The translations under genes and the position numbers were made by a program. Below are positions 36,812-50,052 of a stretch of 64,000 nt of DNA, one piece after another. The notes under the pieces are model-generated. The model searched no databases. It saw only the letters and a list, made by a program, of their open reading frames with translations, and was not told where the DNA came from. Source of the stretch: Turnera subulata (Eukaryota; Streptophyta; Magnoliopsida; Malpighiales; Passifloraceae); contig JAKUCV010006184.1 in the NCBI GenBank assembly GCA_028386065.3, positions 42,428 to 106,427 on the forward strand, read 5' to 3'. The stretch's first letter is position 1. Each line of letters starts with the position of its first letter.

Positions 36812-38400
36812 CGTTCAACTGTATAATTGACAATGACAACTAACGCAGACGCTCGAATTTCATTGGAACGAATTTCATTATATACTAGATACGTCTTGAG
36901 ATGTTCGCAGCGTCGTCTACATAACGATGTGTCGTCGATTTGTTCTTGCCTCCCTTCGGTTTGCGGGCCGTAGTTGAAGAGGACAGAGGACCGGTACGAG
37001 TTTGGGCTTGGATCCACGTTAGCCTGCAAGGGCTTCATAGTTTTTCTTCTTTTTTTAAAAAAAAAAAAATTGAGCGAGTCTTCATGATATCTTAATCAAT
37101 ATTTTGGTTCATCTATCTTATGTATGTTTACAAATTATAACCTTAATAATTATGTTACGAGATGATACTAACTTTTGCGAGACATTACAATAGAAAACTG
37201 AAACAATATTGTCAAATTGGCAGAGATATATTTGTTTTTTTTTTATGCTAAGATATATTGGTTACCATTTTTTTTTTCTTCCATTGCAATTCATAACATA
37301 TTAATTGGGCTCATTGTAGCGAGCAATGAGAGCTCAAGCCAATGTAATTTGACAGCTGTAGAGTTCAAAACTTGTAAGTTTGAAAATGTAGTCTAAGTCT
37401 AAAGTAAAGCTAAGGTTTGTTTTTACATGCTATTTAAAGTATATATTCAGCAATCCCATAAGATAAAGGGAAGACAAATCACAACCTAGATGGTAAGATT
37501 TTGTTTTTGTTGGTTTTGTTTTGTTTTGTTTGAGAATCAAATGGATTCTTCTTGCTCACATTAGCTAGTTTCATTCGATTGTGGAAAGGTTTCTCATCTA
37601 AATCTAATCAGCTCTTCTAACTATATATTATTTTCTTTAATCACAAATCTAAAGCTCTCACTTCTGATAAGTATTACAGGGATAAGCGTTGATCGTGTTG
37701 GTATAGCTATAGTTTCAATCCTCTGCTAACCATGTAAATCAAGTTTCTGAAATATGCATGATGAGTTCTTCCAATATTGAATCAATATTTTTCAATATGA
37801 TTGATCGACCGTGAAAATTTTTTTCTAGAATGATCAATATGTACATGATGATGGTACGTATTGCACGTATAGGACCGACCATCTAATGAATGATTTCCTT
37901 AATTAGCGAGAGTGAGTGTGAACAAATGAAGATCCAATTCCAGGGCACGTGTCTTCGGGGCACACAATGTAATGAAAATTCGGTTAACTCCTAATTAAAC
38001 CTCAAATGAGGAAGTAACTCCGTACAACAAAGTGCAACAACTGTGCATGTGTTGTGCACAAAAAGATATATATATGACTTAATTAGTTGTGTATCACCCA
38101 CAACACAACAGTACACACTACACACAAGTACTCTGGAAGATACTTACTAAGATATGGAATACGATCTACCCTTTTGAATAGGAGTAGTTCAAAACTTTTA
38201 CCTGGTCTTCTACTCTGTGATAGCCAGATCATTTTTCAACAATATTGACAGCTGTTAATATTTCACTTAATTTTGACGTGAACAAACTGCCCATCATCTC
38301 CACACCCAACACCACACCCCCAGTATAGAGAGTGAAGTTACTTTATTTATCGCGACTTGGTAGCTAGGCTTGGTTTGGCTTGGCCCTTTTCAATCGATCC
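36812..38400. other. Intergenic region between the PPR and LBD genes
   Basis: Divergent promoters. The side near the PPR gene contains GGGCC/TGGGCT-type motifs (for example near 36965 and 37002) typical of housekeeping and organelle-related plant genes. The middle is AT-rich without a gene. Upstream of the LBD gene, TTTATTTAT at about 38343 could serve as a TATA-like element. Confidence 0.4.
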
Positions 38401-39551
38401 ATGCTTTTGGTTTTGGTTATGATGACCATAAAAGGAGGCGCACATCAGGCCTGCGCAGTCTGCAAATACCAGCGAAGAAGGTGCACAAAAGAATGCCCCT
38501 TAGCCCCATACTTCCCTGCCGATCAACAAAAGGTCTTCCAAAACGCACATCGCCTCTTCGGGGTCAAGAACATTACAAACATATTAAGGCAAGTCCCCGA
38601 TACCCTTAAAGAAGAGGCCATGAGATCCATTAAATACCAATCCGATATGCGCGCACGCTTCCCCGTCCACGGCTGCTTAGGGATCGTTTGCCAACTCCAG
38701 ATGCAACTGCAACAAACCATCGAAGAGTTCCGGTACGTTAACGCGCAGCTTGCCATGTACAGGGACCATCAGAATCCGGCTCTAGAGACGACGACGTTCG
38801 CTAATATTTCTCCGCCACCACCGCAACAACAGCAACAACAACTCTCGTTTCCAATAAGCTGCAATTCTACTGACAATGATAGTCTTGGTCTGTATCAATA
38901 TCATCATCAAAACCCTGGTGGTGGTGGTGGTGGTGGTGGTAATAATAGTGGGGCGATGACTTTGGCGTTAAATGACTTTTTGGGGAGTGGGAATAGTAAC
39001 AATGGTTGTAGTGGTGGTGTTTATGGTGGTGGTGGTGGTGATCATCATCACACCACGGTGGCCACTACTACCAATCGCGGCGACGTCATGGTAAAACCCT
39101 TAAACCTTCCCAACAATTACTGTGGTAACATGATGAATATGAGTGACATGAGGAGTACTCAATCTCAGTTATTTGTTCCACAAGGATGTCCTATCCAACA
39201 AGAAATCCAAGTTTCCTATGATTACGATGACATACCATTTGAAGCGGCTGCCGATGATAGTCAGTCTTACATTGAATCAAAAGATGCTTGGAAGTCTAGG
39301 TATATATATATCTTAATTCATTCATTTAATCAACACTGTTTTTTCTTCTTTTTTGTTTTTTTAATCACTTGACGGACGTACATGATCAAATGTGGGTATC
39401 TTCTTATTTTCTGATTGATGATTTTGAATTCATGTGTTTCTGCAGTGCGGAGTCATCGTGGAAAAATTCTGTGCATTCTCCTGGTTGCTTTCCAGATAAT
39501 AATGAACTCAAAAATGTGGCTACACGTTTGAGCCTCACGAGTATCGAATGA
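38401..39551 (+). CDS. LOB-domain (LBD/ASL) transcription factor, LBD22/LBD27-like
   Basis: Plant-specific nuclear DNA-binding regulator. The LOB C-block CAVCKYQRRRCTKEC shows the CX2CX6CX3C zinc-finger-like spacing; the Gly-containing block (FPADQQKVFQNAHRLFGVKN) and the later coiled region (QMQLQQTIEEFRYVNAQLAMYR) follow. MTIKGG next to the C-block resembles the LBD22/LBD27 subgroup (LBD27 is SIDECAR POLLEN). Exon 1 runs to 39299, with a GT-AG intron and exon 2 at 39446-39551 ending LTSIE. The tail is low-complexity: poly-Gln, poly-Gly and His runs. Three in-frame ATGs (38401, 38419, 38422) are possible; family alignment favours 38422, while scanning would favour 38401 if it is transcribed. 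Confidence 0.9.
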
Positions 39552-42500
39552 TCGATCATCATCCAATTGAGATACAATTTGTGCAGAAGAGATCAGAGAT
39601 TCAAGTTTTGTTTAATTTGCGTCTTTTCGAACATCCCATTCTTTCATTCAGTTTTGGTCACTCAAATTTTGGATATAGCCTTTTTTTTTTCTATTTCACA
39701 TACAGACTGATCAATCGTTAATAAAACATGTGACTGTAAACATATAGGCCAAGTTGTTTGCGAGCAATTCTCCATGTATTTATTTGCATTCAATTACACA
39801 AGTAGCTAGATTAGCCATCTTCACCATTTTTTATCTTGATTGTTTTTAAAAAATTTGACATTAGCCTTCATCCCACTTTCCAGTCCTGTTTATGATTAGG
39901 TGTTTGCATTAAAAAAGCATTTGGGAGCACCCAGTTAGAATCAAAGTTTGTTAATAACAATGCAAAGCAGGTATTAGGCAAAGCTATCATGGGAACAGAG
40001 AAGTGGCGAGCCCTATTTCCCCATTGGTTAAGAATTTGGGAGATCTTGTTAGCCAGATAAATTGCTCAAATCTGCTACTATGAGAATTTTCGAAGCAAGA
40101 CACTAACTACAGTCTAGAAGTTACTCATAACTTGATGTTTTATGCAATTTAGTCAGATAGTTCTCAATGGAATTTGTGGTCTTTCTCGTACTGTGTTTCT
40201 GAACTACCAATTCACTGTACATTTGTTTTTATTTTTATCGACATAAATTTTCATTCTTATCAAGGAAACGCTCATTCAGAAAATTCTATCCTTTGGTTTT
40301 TTTGGTGGTGTCATTGATGAAAATTTGTGTTTTTTTTTCTCTACTCATACTTGCTTTTCCTGAAGCCTCTGGACATTTTTACTTGATTCTAAAGATAATC
40401 TTGTTATTGTTATTTTATATTAGTTGATGAATGTGGGACTCAAACTTGAAACCTCACCTCTCTTATTTTTTACATAAAAATATTTAATAAATATGTATTG
40501 TTTCATATCTGCACGGGCAATAAATTTAATTAAAATTCCATAAGGGAAGGGAAGCTCTAGTGATTTTGAAAACTATAGTTAATATTTAGCTGATGATTAA
40601 GTGATAACTATACGGTACAGATTTAGCCAATAGAAGATAATTTTACAAGTGAGTATTTATTTCTATAAATTAAACCTAGATTTTACTATATTTCTACTCT
40701 TTCATCAAATAGTCACTTTTATATTATTTTTCTTAGAAAGAATTTACAAACATGGTTATATGTGAGAGTGGAAATAGTTTATGTTAAGATAAGGATAATT
40801 TTTATATATCTAGAATAAAAATATTGATAAGGTGAAATAAAATTAGAATATATTGGATTTTTTTTTTTATTGATGTGGTATCAAATATTTTGCCAGCTTT
40901 GCCTTGACTAATCCCGATTTGACTCGCTCTTATTCTTAAATAAACATATCAGATATTGAGGAAAGATAAAGTTTCGATTACCATTCACAGAAGAATGCTA
41001 ATATTTCTTTATACGTCTGCTAGTTTCTAGAAAATAAAAAATTAGAACTTTCAAATGAACTTTTTTATTACCAGGTGAATGAGCCAATACTTAGTAGGGG
41101 CCAGCAGAATTATATATTTACTAGTACACTTTTACACGGTTCACATGGCACCAGTTCTTCTAGCGATATTCTTTTGTAAGAGGCGATTTTATATTATAAT
41201 TTTTGCAAGAAATGCTACTATGATCCTTGAAAATAAAGCTTAATTTTATATAAAAAATAATCTTATCTAAATTTTATTTTAAACATAATTAATTTTATTT
41301 TATAAAACTCTAAAAAATCTTCACTATTAATTTGAAACTTATAAAAAATTCCTCCTTTTAATATTTATTTGAATTATATTACGCTACTTAAAACTCCTGC
41401 AAATATAGGACACCAAATGTCTCATTCTTTTCAATTTTAAAAGTAACGTGTCGGATAATCAAGGTAAGATCTTACTACATGGGAAGCATCTGTCATTAAG
41501 TTAATCTTTAGTTTTTACTGAGTGAATTACTTTTGGTTGCTTGATTTAGTAAACCCATCGGGCTTCTCAGAGGTTGACGTTAGAGAAAAACATCACAACA
41601 TTATGGTGGTCCACTTGTAATCCAAAAAAAGGACTCTGCAGCCCAGTTAATGTTAGGCCGGCCCATATTCTGCAAGGGCTCCTAGTGTAAATAAATCAGT
41701 AGAAATAGCACCGCCAAGGCCCCGTCTAGCCGCTGATTGTTGCGTGTAAAAGAAACTAAAGCGTTCTTCTTCGCCCAGTTCAGGGTTTTGCAACTTAAAA
41801 ATGGAAGCTTTATAAATGCAAAAAAGACCCAATTTTTCCTTTCTACGCTAATCAACGGCCAGGATTCAAGTCCCTGCTGCTCATTTTTAACGAGCAAAAG
41901 CTATCTGTGTCAAAAGCAGTGTACCAATGAGTATTCTTTCATTCTGGCTTTTTAATGGCGGAGTTACTTCGATACATGAAACTAAGTAAATCCAAATGAG
42001 CACTCATTCGTCGTCGTTGACTTTTTCCATGATTTTGGCCTTCCTTTTCATTTTGACCTTTAATATTATCCACTTGTTCCTTATTTTAGCATCATTCCTA
42101 GTGTGATTATTGCAGCTTGGAATGACTTCTGTTAATTTTGAAAAGCTAAGCAAAGTCAGTGAAGTCTATCTATATATTAAGAATGTCGGAATATCATTTT
42201 GCGTTTTGTCCACTCTATTCTGTATTTGGATTAAGCAAATAACCAATACAGTAAACAAAAAAAAAAATGGTGCTCTGTCTACTAGAGACAGACAAATATC
42301 TTGGTTTTATAATATATTCAAGGTTTGAAAGAATTACTCCTTGAATAGACAGACAAAAATGGAGTATTTTAATAGTACCCGCCTACCGGGCAGGGACAGC
42401 TTTTGCCTGTTTGAAAATTTGTGCAATTTGCAAAGCCAATTTGCTTGTGTGGCATTTCAATATTATAATTGCAAGCTCGGGTTTTTCAACTCTTTATTGG

Positions 42501-42568
42501 TCGTGGAACCAGAGGAGAGCGGTGTTTGCTCGTTGTTTTTGTGTGTTTTGATTTTGGTATGTTTAGAA
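39552..42568. other. Long AT-rich intergenic region upstream of HIPL
   Basis: No gene, tRNA or clear transposon is recognised in about 3 kb. 40400-41450 is extremely AT-rich. Near 41650 are GGCCGGCCCATA motifs that may belong to the HIPL promoter. An open frame running into the HIPL start from 42341 is leader sequence. Confidence 0.45.
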
Positions 42569-45500
42569 ATGGGTTCTCTTGCTTTTGCCTTCCTGTTCTC
42601 TTGCATGCTTTTGCTCATTGATTGTGGTTCTTCACATCCATTGTGTACCGACTCAAGTGGGTATCTCTCTCCATCTTACTATCTACTCTGCAACTTTAAC
42701 TTTGGCATGAGTTGACCAATCTTTCAATTCTGTTGCCATTTTTCTGTTGGGCTAGGAGCACCGTTCACCCCGACGACCCCTCTAGTTTTCTGTCAATACA
42801 ATGGAAGTGTTTGCTGTAACTCCACTGAGGATCAGGCGTTACAGAATCAGTTCAAGGCTTTGAATGTTTCTGCTCCTGGCTGTGCTTCTCTCCTGAAATC
42901 AGTACTCTGCTCAGTAAGTGTTGCCACCAAGTAGTTACTATGTTTTTGATCATGTTTTGATGCTCAATGCATCTTTCAGCTGGTTGTTGTTAGATTTCAG
43001 GAGCTTCACATCCTAAACGTAAATATCAGTTAATGTGTCCTAAAAGCTTCGACGTTTCAATCCTTTGATAAGATTGTGGTTTAGTTACAACTTAAGAGCA
43101 TGTCAAGTATAAAACTTGAATCCTGTAACTCGTAGCGCTATGTTCTTATTGGCATTTCATGCTGGTTGTCTGCCATGGCTTGAGGGTTTACTAAAATTAG
43201 AATGTTCAATACTCGTCCGCTTAAGGCATTTGTAGCAGATATTTGGAAAATCACCAACCAAAGTTTCATTAAAATTTTAATCATTGTGCTTGGCAGAAAT
43301 GTGATCCATTTTCGGCAGAGCTATATAGAATTGAATCTGTTCCACGAACAGTTCCTGTTCTCTGCAATTCTACTGTCTCGGTAAACTCACCTCAGTCACA
43401 ATCGGCTGCAATCAACTTTTGTTCAAAAGTCTGGGATGGATGCCAGAATGTATCCATATCAAATTCTCCATTTTCACTGCAAGGAAACGATACAAAGCCA
43501 GCTGATTCTCCTTCCACGTTGACCGATTTATGGCAATCCAAGGGTGTTTTCTGTAATGAATTTGGAGGAGTTTCAGATAATGGTTTGGTATGTTTTGATG
43601 GTGGACCAGTTTCCCTTAATAAATCTGCTGCTCCAAGTCCCTCGAGTGGTATTTGTCTTGAAAAAGTGGGGAATGGAACTTACCTTAATATGGTAGCTCA
43701 TCCTGATGGTTCAGACCGTATCTTCTTGTCAGACCAAGGGGGCAAGATTTGGTTAGCAACTGTTCCTGCAGAGGGATCGGGAGAGGTGTTAGGGCTTGAT
43801 ACCTCAAATCCTTTCCTTGATATAAGTGATGAAGTGTATTCTGACACTCAGTTGGGGTTGATGGGAATAGCATTCCATCCACACTTTCAGCAAAATGGCC
43901 GCTTCTTCGCTTCTTTTAACTGTGATAAGGTTAAATGGCCACAATGTTCAGGAAGATGTTCGTGTAACTCGGATAATGGATGTGATCCCTCAAAACTACC
44001 TCCTGATAATGGAGTTCAGCCATGCCAGTATCACAGTGTTATTGCAGAGTTTTCTGCTAATGGTACCGCGCCGGATCTTTCCTCGGTAAAAGTCTGAATA
44101 GATTCTAGAGTTTTATTTTCACAATTATTACACATAATCTTCGTATTTATTTGGACGTTAATTGCAGGCAACTACTGCCCGGCCACAGGAAGTGAGAAGG
44201 ATATTTACCATGGGTCTTCCATTTTCTACCCATCACGGAGGTCAAATATTATTTGGACCTGAAGATGGTTATTTATACTTTATGATGGGAGATGGTGGAA
44301 CTGAGAATGATCCCTACGATTTTTCACAAAACAAGAAATCCTTGCTTGGCAAAATAATGAGGATAGACGTAGATAATATACCGGGTGAGTATTGACAAAA
44401 ACTGCAGATTCTGATTCATAATGTTCCTGTGCAGTATGGTGTATGACATCTACAGTTTCTTTTTTATGCCCCATGACATAATGAATGCATGCCAAGTACG
44501 AACAACTTCATCCCTAAAAGTTTGTGTTCCTTATATGCCATTTTTCTTTTTCTTTGTTTCTCATTGCTATAATCATGGACAAACCCTTCAAGCTACTCAG
44601 TGTAGAGGTCAATCATATGCCACTATGATTGTATTATATGTATCTTCTTTTAGCTTGCAAAGAAGCATTATGCAATTTTCTGTCTCTGCCACTTTGCAGG
44701 TGAAAAGATGATAACTGACCAGGGTTTATGGGGAAACTACTCTATCCCAGAAGATAATCCCTTCTCGATCGATAAGGATTTGGAGCCTGAAATATGGGCC
44801 CTCGGGCTTAGAAATCCTTGGCGTTGCAGCTTTGATGCAGATAGGCCTTCCTACTTCTTATGTGCAGATGTTGGCCAGGTTAGCTGCTCAGTTTAGCAAC
44901 TGATTGGAAACTATCCTGTTAATCTCTATAGATGATCGTGCTTATACACTCCTATGACATGCTTCTAAACAGTCAAAACAGAAAGATATGTTCCTGATTT
45001 GTAGTCCCCACATGCACATGCCTATTCTTCCATTTGCAGTTTCAACTTGGTTGTTTCCATCATCTTCCGGGTCCTGAAATGCTTCAAAATTTTCCCTGTA
45101 GGACCTATACGAAGAGGTGGATATTGTCAGTAAGGGTGGGAACTATGGATGGCGTAATTACGAGGGTCCTTTCCTGGTTAATCCCCCAAGTTCTCCTGGC
45201 GGCAATGTTTCTGCCAGTTCCATCAACTTCATCTTTCCTGTAATGGGATACAACCACTCAGAGATAAAAAATTACCAAGGGGCTGCATCAATCACAGGAG
45301 GCTATTTCTACCGGTCGCTTACTGATCCATGCCTGAATGGAAGGTGAGAAATTCTGAGCCAAGATTTTTCTTAATATCAATAAAGTGTTAGCTCTAGAAC
45401 CTGCTGAACGTAGAATTGAATCACAAGTAATTGTATACGAATCATGCCTCTTAGTATCTCGAACATGTAGCATTCGAGTTGCATACTAACAACTTCATCT

Positions 45501-46010
45501 TCAATTACTGGCTACATGATTCCACTGCATATCTTGCTACATAATTAAACACTCTTGAAAGCCTTGATACTAATAATTTTGACTCCCTCCTCTAATAATG
45601 GTTTCAGGTACCTCTATTCAGATTTGTATGCTGGCATCATATGGGCAGGGACAGAAAACCCACAAGACAGCGGGAACTTCACTACCTCCGAGCTTCCTTT
45701 AAGTTGCGCACGAGACTCTCCCATCCAATGCACAACAGACGCATCGGGGAGTTCTCTTCCTGCTCTAGGATTCGTGTTCTCTTTTGGTCAGGATAACAGA
45801 AAAGACATCTTCATTCTATCCTCTAATGGCGTCTATAGAATTGCTCGTCCAAGTCGCTGTAACTACACTTGCTCCAAGGAAAATGCCACCGCATATACTC
45901 GCCCAAGTCCCCCTCCCTCCACTCCTACTGCAGCAGCAGCAGGGGAAAGGTTGAGCAATCCAGTAATGGAGTTGCTGCTCCTTTTTTCTTTATTATTCTT
46001 GCTCATTTAG
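42569..46010 (+). CDS. HIPL protein: hedgehog-interacting-protein-like, glucose/sorbosone dehydrogenase fold, GPI-anchored
   Basis: Secreted cell-surface protein of the plant HIPL family (HIPL1, HIPL2); substrate unknown. Exons 42569-42656, 42756-42913, 43297-44085, 44168-44384, 44700-44878, 45102-45343 and 45608-46010 join in frame to 691 residues, close to HIPL1. It starts with a signal peptide ([19 protein letters not shown], then SHPLC). A Cys-rich folate-receptor-like N-terminal domain follows ([32 protein letters not shown]). The beta-propeller dehydrogenase domain contains [59 protein letters not shown] and GGYFYRS. The Pro/Ser/Ala-rich tail and hydrophobic C-terminus ([14 protein letters not shown]) fit a GPI anchor signal. 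The first intron uses A|GTGGGT, chosen because it alone keeps the frame. Confidence 0.93.
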
Positions 46011-46548
46011 AGCATTTCAGTGTAACCAATAACGGGTATATATAATTTTTTTGAGAAAAAAAAAATCACCATTTGTAATTTCATACAAAAACTTAAGTGC
46101 GATTGTTAATAAGTGATATCAACTGTTTAACTCTGTCCAGATTAGTTACCGAGTGGGTTCTATTCTCTTCTCTGTCACTGCATTTGAAACGAGGACTTAA
46201 TTAGGCTCATGGTTAGGGTATATAATATGACAGCAAATTATCTATTTATGTTGTTTCTTTATTTTCCTTCAAATTTTTCGAGTAAGAAAGTAGAAAATTA
46301 AAACTCTAAAGAATAGTTTTTCTTAATATAGTAAATACTATACTTACTAGAACTTTAGCATTGACAATAAAAATAATACTATTCAAAAGTAGATAGGCCT
46401 TCAAAATTTCAAAATTCATCAAGGCTTATTACAAGAATCTTAACGTGACGTGGCAAGAACTGAAGGCCTAACTAACTAACTAAGAAAACTGTCTTTAATT
46501 TGAACATGTTAGAACTTAGAATCCTACTCTGTAAGGAAACTAGCGCCG
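46011..46548. other. Spacer between HIPL and the PPR gene
   Basis: AT-rich, holding the 3' end of HIPL and the short promoter of the next PPR gene. No other gene is seen. Confidence 0.5.
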
Positions 46549-48543
46549 ATGTCTTCCTTCTCGCTCTCTGCTACTTCCACGGACACCATCGCTTCTTCCA
46601 TATTTTCTCTTCCGCTCCTACCCTTAACCAATGGCTACATTTACACCGCCGCCGCCACCACCACCACCACACCAAGAATACCCAAAACCCGCTGTCTTCT
46701 CCTCTCGGCGACCAAGAAAGATGTTTGGTCAAAAAACCCAAAACACTTTCAAGAGCCAGTTTATTTGGACCGTAGTATAAACATGCAAGAGCTGCAAAAT
46801 TCAATCGCGAAAACCCACAACGAGCAAGAACTGTACTCTCTACTCTCCCGCTACAAAGACAGGCAACTCTCCATTCGGTTCATGGTCTCGCTCCTCACCC
46901 GCGAGCCCGACTGGCAGCGCTCTCTCGCTATCCTCGATTGGATCAACGACGTCGCCAGATACTCGCCGTCCCTATTCGCCTACAACGTCGCCTTGCGTAA
47001 TGTGCTGCGGGCGGAGCAGTGGGAGGTTGCACACGGGCTGTTCGAGGAAATGCGCGAGAGAGGTTTGGCACCGGATAGGTACACGTATTCGATGCTAATT
47101 ACCCAGTTTGGGAAAGCGGGTATGTTTGATTCTTCGCTGTTTTGGCTTCAGAAAATGGAGCAAGACCGCGTTTCGGGTGATCTTGTCTTGTATAGCAATT
47201 TGATTGAGCTTTCGAGGAAGTTGTGTGACTATTCTAAGGCCATTTCGATATTCAAGAGGTTGAAGAGGAGTGGGATTACGCCGGATTTGGTTGTGTATAA
47301 TTCGATGATCAATGTTTTTGGGAAAGCTAAGTTCTTTAGAGAAGCGAGGTTGTTGATAAAGGAGATGAAGGAGGTGGGGGTTATGCCCGTTACTGGTAGT
47401 TATTCGACGCTCTTGAGTGTCTATGTGGAGAATGAGAAGTTCGTAGAGGCTTTGTCTGTTTTTGCAGAGATGAAGGAGGCTAAGTGCCCGCTTGATTTGA
47501 TGACATGTAATGTTATGATTGATGTCTACGGACAGCTTGATATGGCTAAGGAGGCAGATACGTTGTTTTGGAGCATGGGGAAGTTGGGGATTGAACCAAA
47601 TGTTGTCAGTTACAATACCATTTTGAAGGTTTATGGCGAGGCTGAGCTTTTCGGGGAGGCTATCCATTTGTTTCGGTTGATGCAGAGCAAGGAAATCGAG
47701 CAAAATGTAGTTACCTATAATACTATGATAAAGATCTATGGCAAAGCGCTTGAGCATGAAAAGGCTAGTAACCTTGTGCAGGAGATGCAAAAGAGAGGAA
47801 TTGAACCAGATGCCGTCACATACTCAACCATCATATCCATATGGGGTAAGTCAGGGAAATTGGACAAGGCAGCGATGCTATTTGAAAAGCTAAGGAGCTC
47901 AGGGGTTGAGATTGATCAAGTCCTGTACCAGACAATGATTGTTGCCTATGAAAAGGCAGGTCTGGTCAGTGAGGCAAAACGTTTGCTTCATGAGCTTAAA
48001 TGCCCAGATGATATTCCTAGGGAGACAGCCATTAAAATTCTAGCCAGAGCTGGTCGGATAGAGGAGGCCACCTGGGTTTTTCGTCAGGCTTTTGATGCTG
48101 GTGAGGTGAAGGACATATCAGTCTTTGGATGCATGATTGATCTTTTCTCAAGGAACAAAAAGCATGCTAATGTCATTGAGGTGTTTGAGAAAATGAGGGA
48201 AGCTGACTATTTCCCTGATTCTAATGTGATTGCTCTTGTCCTGAATGCCTACGGTAAGTTGTGTGAATTTGAGAAGGCAGATGCTGTATATAGAAAAATG
48301 CAAGAAGAAGAGTGTATTTTCCCAGATGAAGTTCACTTCCAGATGTTAAGCCTTTATGGTGCTAGAAGAGACTTTGAGATGGTGAAATCCCTATCTGAGA
48401 GGCTGAAGTCTGATCCCAAAATTAATAAAAAGGAGTTGCATCTTGTTGTTGCCACTATATATGAAAGAGCAGATAGAGTAAACAATCCATCACGTTCACG
48501 TATCATGAACAGGATAAGAAAAGGAGAACATATGAGGAGATGA
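46549..48543 (+). CDS. EMB3140: Pentatricopeptide repeat protein, chloroplast-targeted, EMB3140-like
   Basis: Intronless, 664 residues. The first 55 residues are Ser/Thr/Ala-rich and basic with few acids (includes a Thr run from ACC/ACA codons), fitting a plastid transit peptide. About thirteen P-class PPR motifs follow, for example AYNVALRNVLRAEQWEVA, TYSMLITQFGKAGMFD, VYNSMINVFGKAKFFREA, SYSTLLSVYVENEKFVEA, SYNTILKVYGEAELFGEA, TYNTMIKIYGKALEHEKA and TYSTIISIWGKSGKLDKA. No editing-type C-terminus. Overall it is most like Arabidopsis At5g39980 (EMB3140), needed for plastid function in embryos. The ATG at 46549 gives the transit peptide; a 231-residue open frame on the opposite strand (47095-47790) is only a shadow. 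Confidence 0.93.
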   Translation: MSSFSLSATSTDTIASSIFSLPLLPLTNGYIYTAAATTTTTPRIPKTRCLLLSATKKDVWSKNPKHFQEPVYLDRSINMQELQNSIAKTHNEQELYSLLSRYKDRQLSIRFMVSLLTREPDWQRSLAILDWINDVARYSPSLFAYNVALRNVLRAEQWEVAHGLFEEMRERGLAPDRYTYSMLITQFGKAGMFDSSLFWLQKMEQDRVSGDLVLYSNLIELSRKLCDYSKAISIFKRLKRSGITPDLVVYNSMINVFGKAKFFREARLLIKEMKEVGVMPVTGSYSTLLSVYVENEKFVEALSVFAEMKEAKCPLDLMTCNVMIDVYGQLDMAKEADTLFWSMGKLGIEPNVVSYNTILKVYGEAELFGEAIHLFRLMQSKEIEQNVVTYNTMIKIYGKALEHEKASNLVQEMQKRGIEPDAVTYSTIISIWGKSGKLDKAAMLFEKLRSSGVEIDQVLYQTMIVAYEKAGLVSEAKRLLHELKCPDDIPRETAIKILARAGRIEEATWVFRQAFDAGEVKDISVFGCMIDLFSRNKKHANVIEVFEKMREADYFPDSNVIALVLNAYGKLCEFEKADAVYRKMQEEECIFPDEVHFQMLSLYGARRDFEMVKSLSERLKSDPKINKKELHLVVATIYERADRVNNPSRSRIMNRIRKGEHMRR

Positions 48544-50052
48544 CCATCTTTGAAATGGTTTATCTTGTAGCTTCTGCAAATTGTTGTAGATTACATTTCT
48601 TTTTTTCTTTTTGATTATATAATGTGAATAGCTTAGTTAAACATATTGTTTCTCCATTCTCCTCAAAATGAAAATGGAGATGGCGTTGATTTAGATCTGG
48701 GAATCTACCCTCATTTTCCTTGTCTTTTATCCTTCAGTTGCTTGCTTCTCCACACAAACCAAGAGAATTTGTTTGATGGATCAATAGATGTGACAGTATA
48801 AGCACAAAGAGCTCCTCATTTGTCAGATTAACCCACTGTTCACTAACTTTTTAGTATCGTACTCCTCATGGCTTCGCGGAAATTCCTGTCCCACAAGACT
48901 TCTAATCTGCCAAACTTTTTTTGAAATATAGACAGGAGTCTAGTCAAACAAACGAAATTTGCGCTACTGATAAATTAGACGGCAAATACAGGTAGCAGCT
49001 ACAATCTGTCCTGGATTTTCTCCGTTTTTTCTGGTATACCTTTGACCTCAGTTGTGTCTTGAACATTAATTTTTCTTTTGTCCTAAGAACATCTACTTTC
49101 TTCATCTCGAGTTCCAACTTTTCTGGATAGTTAACTAAGGCCCTGGGAATAGATCTGTTGCAGCAATGTACTAAAACTGCGAGTGGTTAATGTGTACTCG
49201 TCAAGTATTGTATGCTTTTCGGTGGAATCATGAGGTAAGACACCTGAGAAGGCAAACATGACTGGTTGAGTTAAAAACATCCTCTCTTTTGTTTTTTTTC
49301 GTTTGTAGAAGTTTGGTAGGTTATAAACCACATTCATTAATAGTACTTAGTGTCCATAACATTTGTCCCATAACCCATTAACATATATATTTGGTTCAGC
49401 GAGTCTTTAAAGGTGTTGTTTTCAACTTGCAGTTTCGGGGCAATATTTGATATAACTCAATAGTGTCATGGTGTGTACGTTTCTAGAAGCAAGTTTAGCA
49501 ATTTAAAGCTTTCACGACAATAGCTAGGCAGCATCCAAAAAGTGAACTTAACTGCAAGGGTATTTATTCACACAAGCGTATGGATTGCAGTTGCACAACC
49601 TCAACGGTTTTTCCATATTTCAGTTACTATTTCTAATACTCTTTTGTCAATTAGAGTTAGGTGGAGGTTACCCTTCAAAAGCAACTAATTTTTTCTGTTA
49701 TCGTATAGAAAAGTTAAGAGATATACCTTTCTTTAAACATGGTTTTCCAATAGGCCTAAATTTCTTGGAATCTACACTGCCCCCATATATATCCATCAAT
49801 TAAATTTGGTGCAAAGCACCTTGTCTCTGATCACTCCCGTTAGCTTTAATGTTCCATGACAAAAGATTCTGAATTCTGAACTACTATTATGAATCGGACC
49901 TCTTTACCTCACATTTCATAAGTTATCCTGTGCAGGTTGTCTATCCTCAGCGATATAGTCCGCTTCCCAATCGCCCAATATCATTACTTCCAAATAGGCT
50001 GTCTTTTTCTTTGGTAATTAAAGATGCGTGAGGTTGAGGTTATCATGGCATC
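48544..50052. other. Intergenic region
   Basis: 3' flank of the PPR gene and AT-rich DNA without a recognisable gene or RNA. Confidence 0.45.

Noticed and set aside
42341..42568. Upstream in-frame extension of HIPL
   Set aside because: The ATG at 42569 starts a standard signal peptide; the extension is unlike any HIPL and is leader sequence.
47095..47790. 231-codon open frame on the minus strand
   Set aside because: Lies wholly antisense inside the EMB3140-like PPR gene and its translation has no family character; it is a codon-bias shadow.
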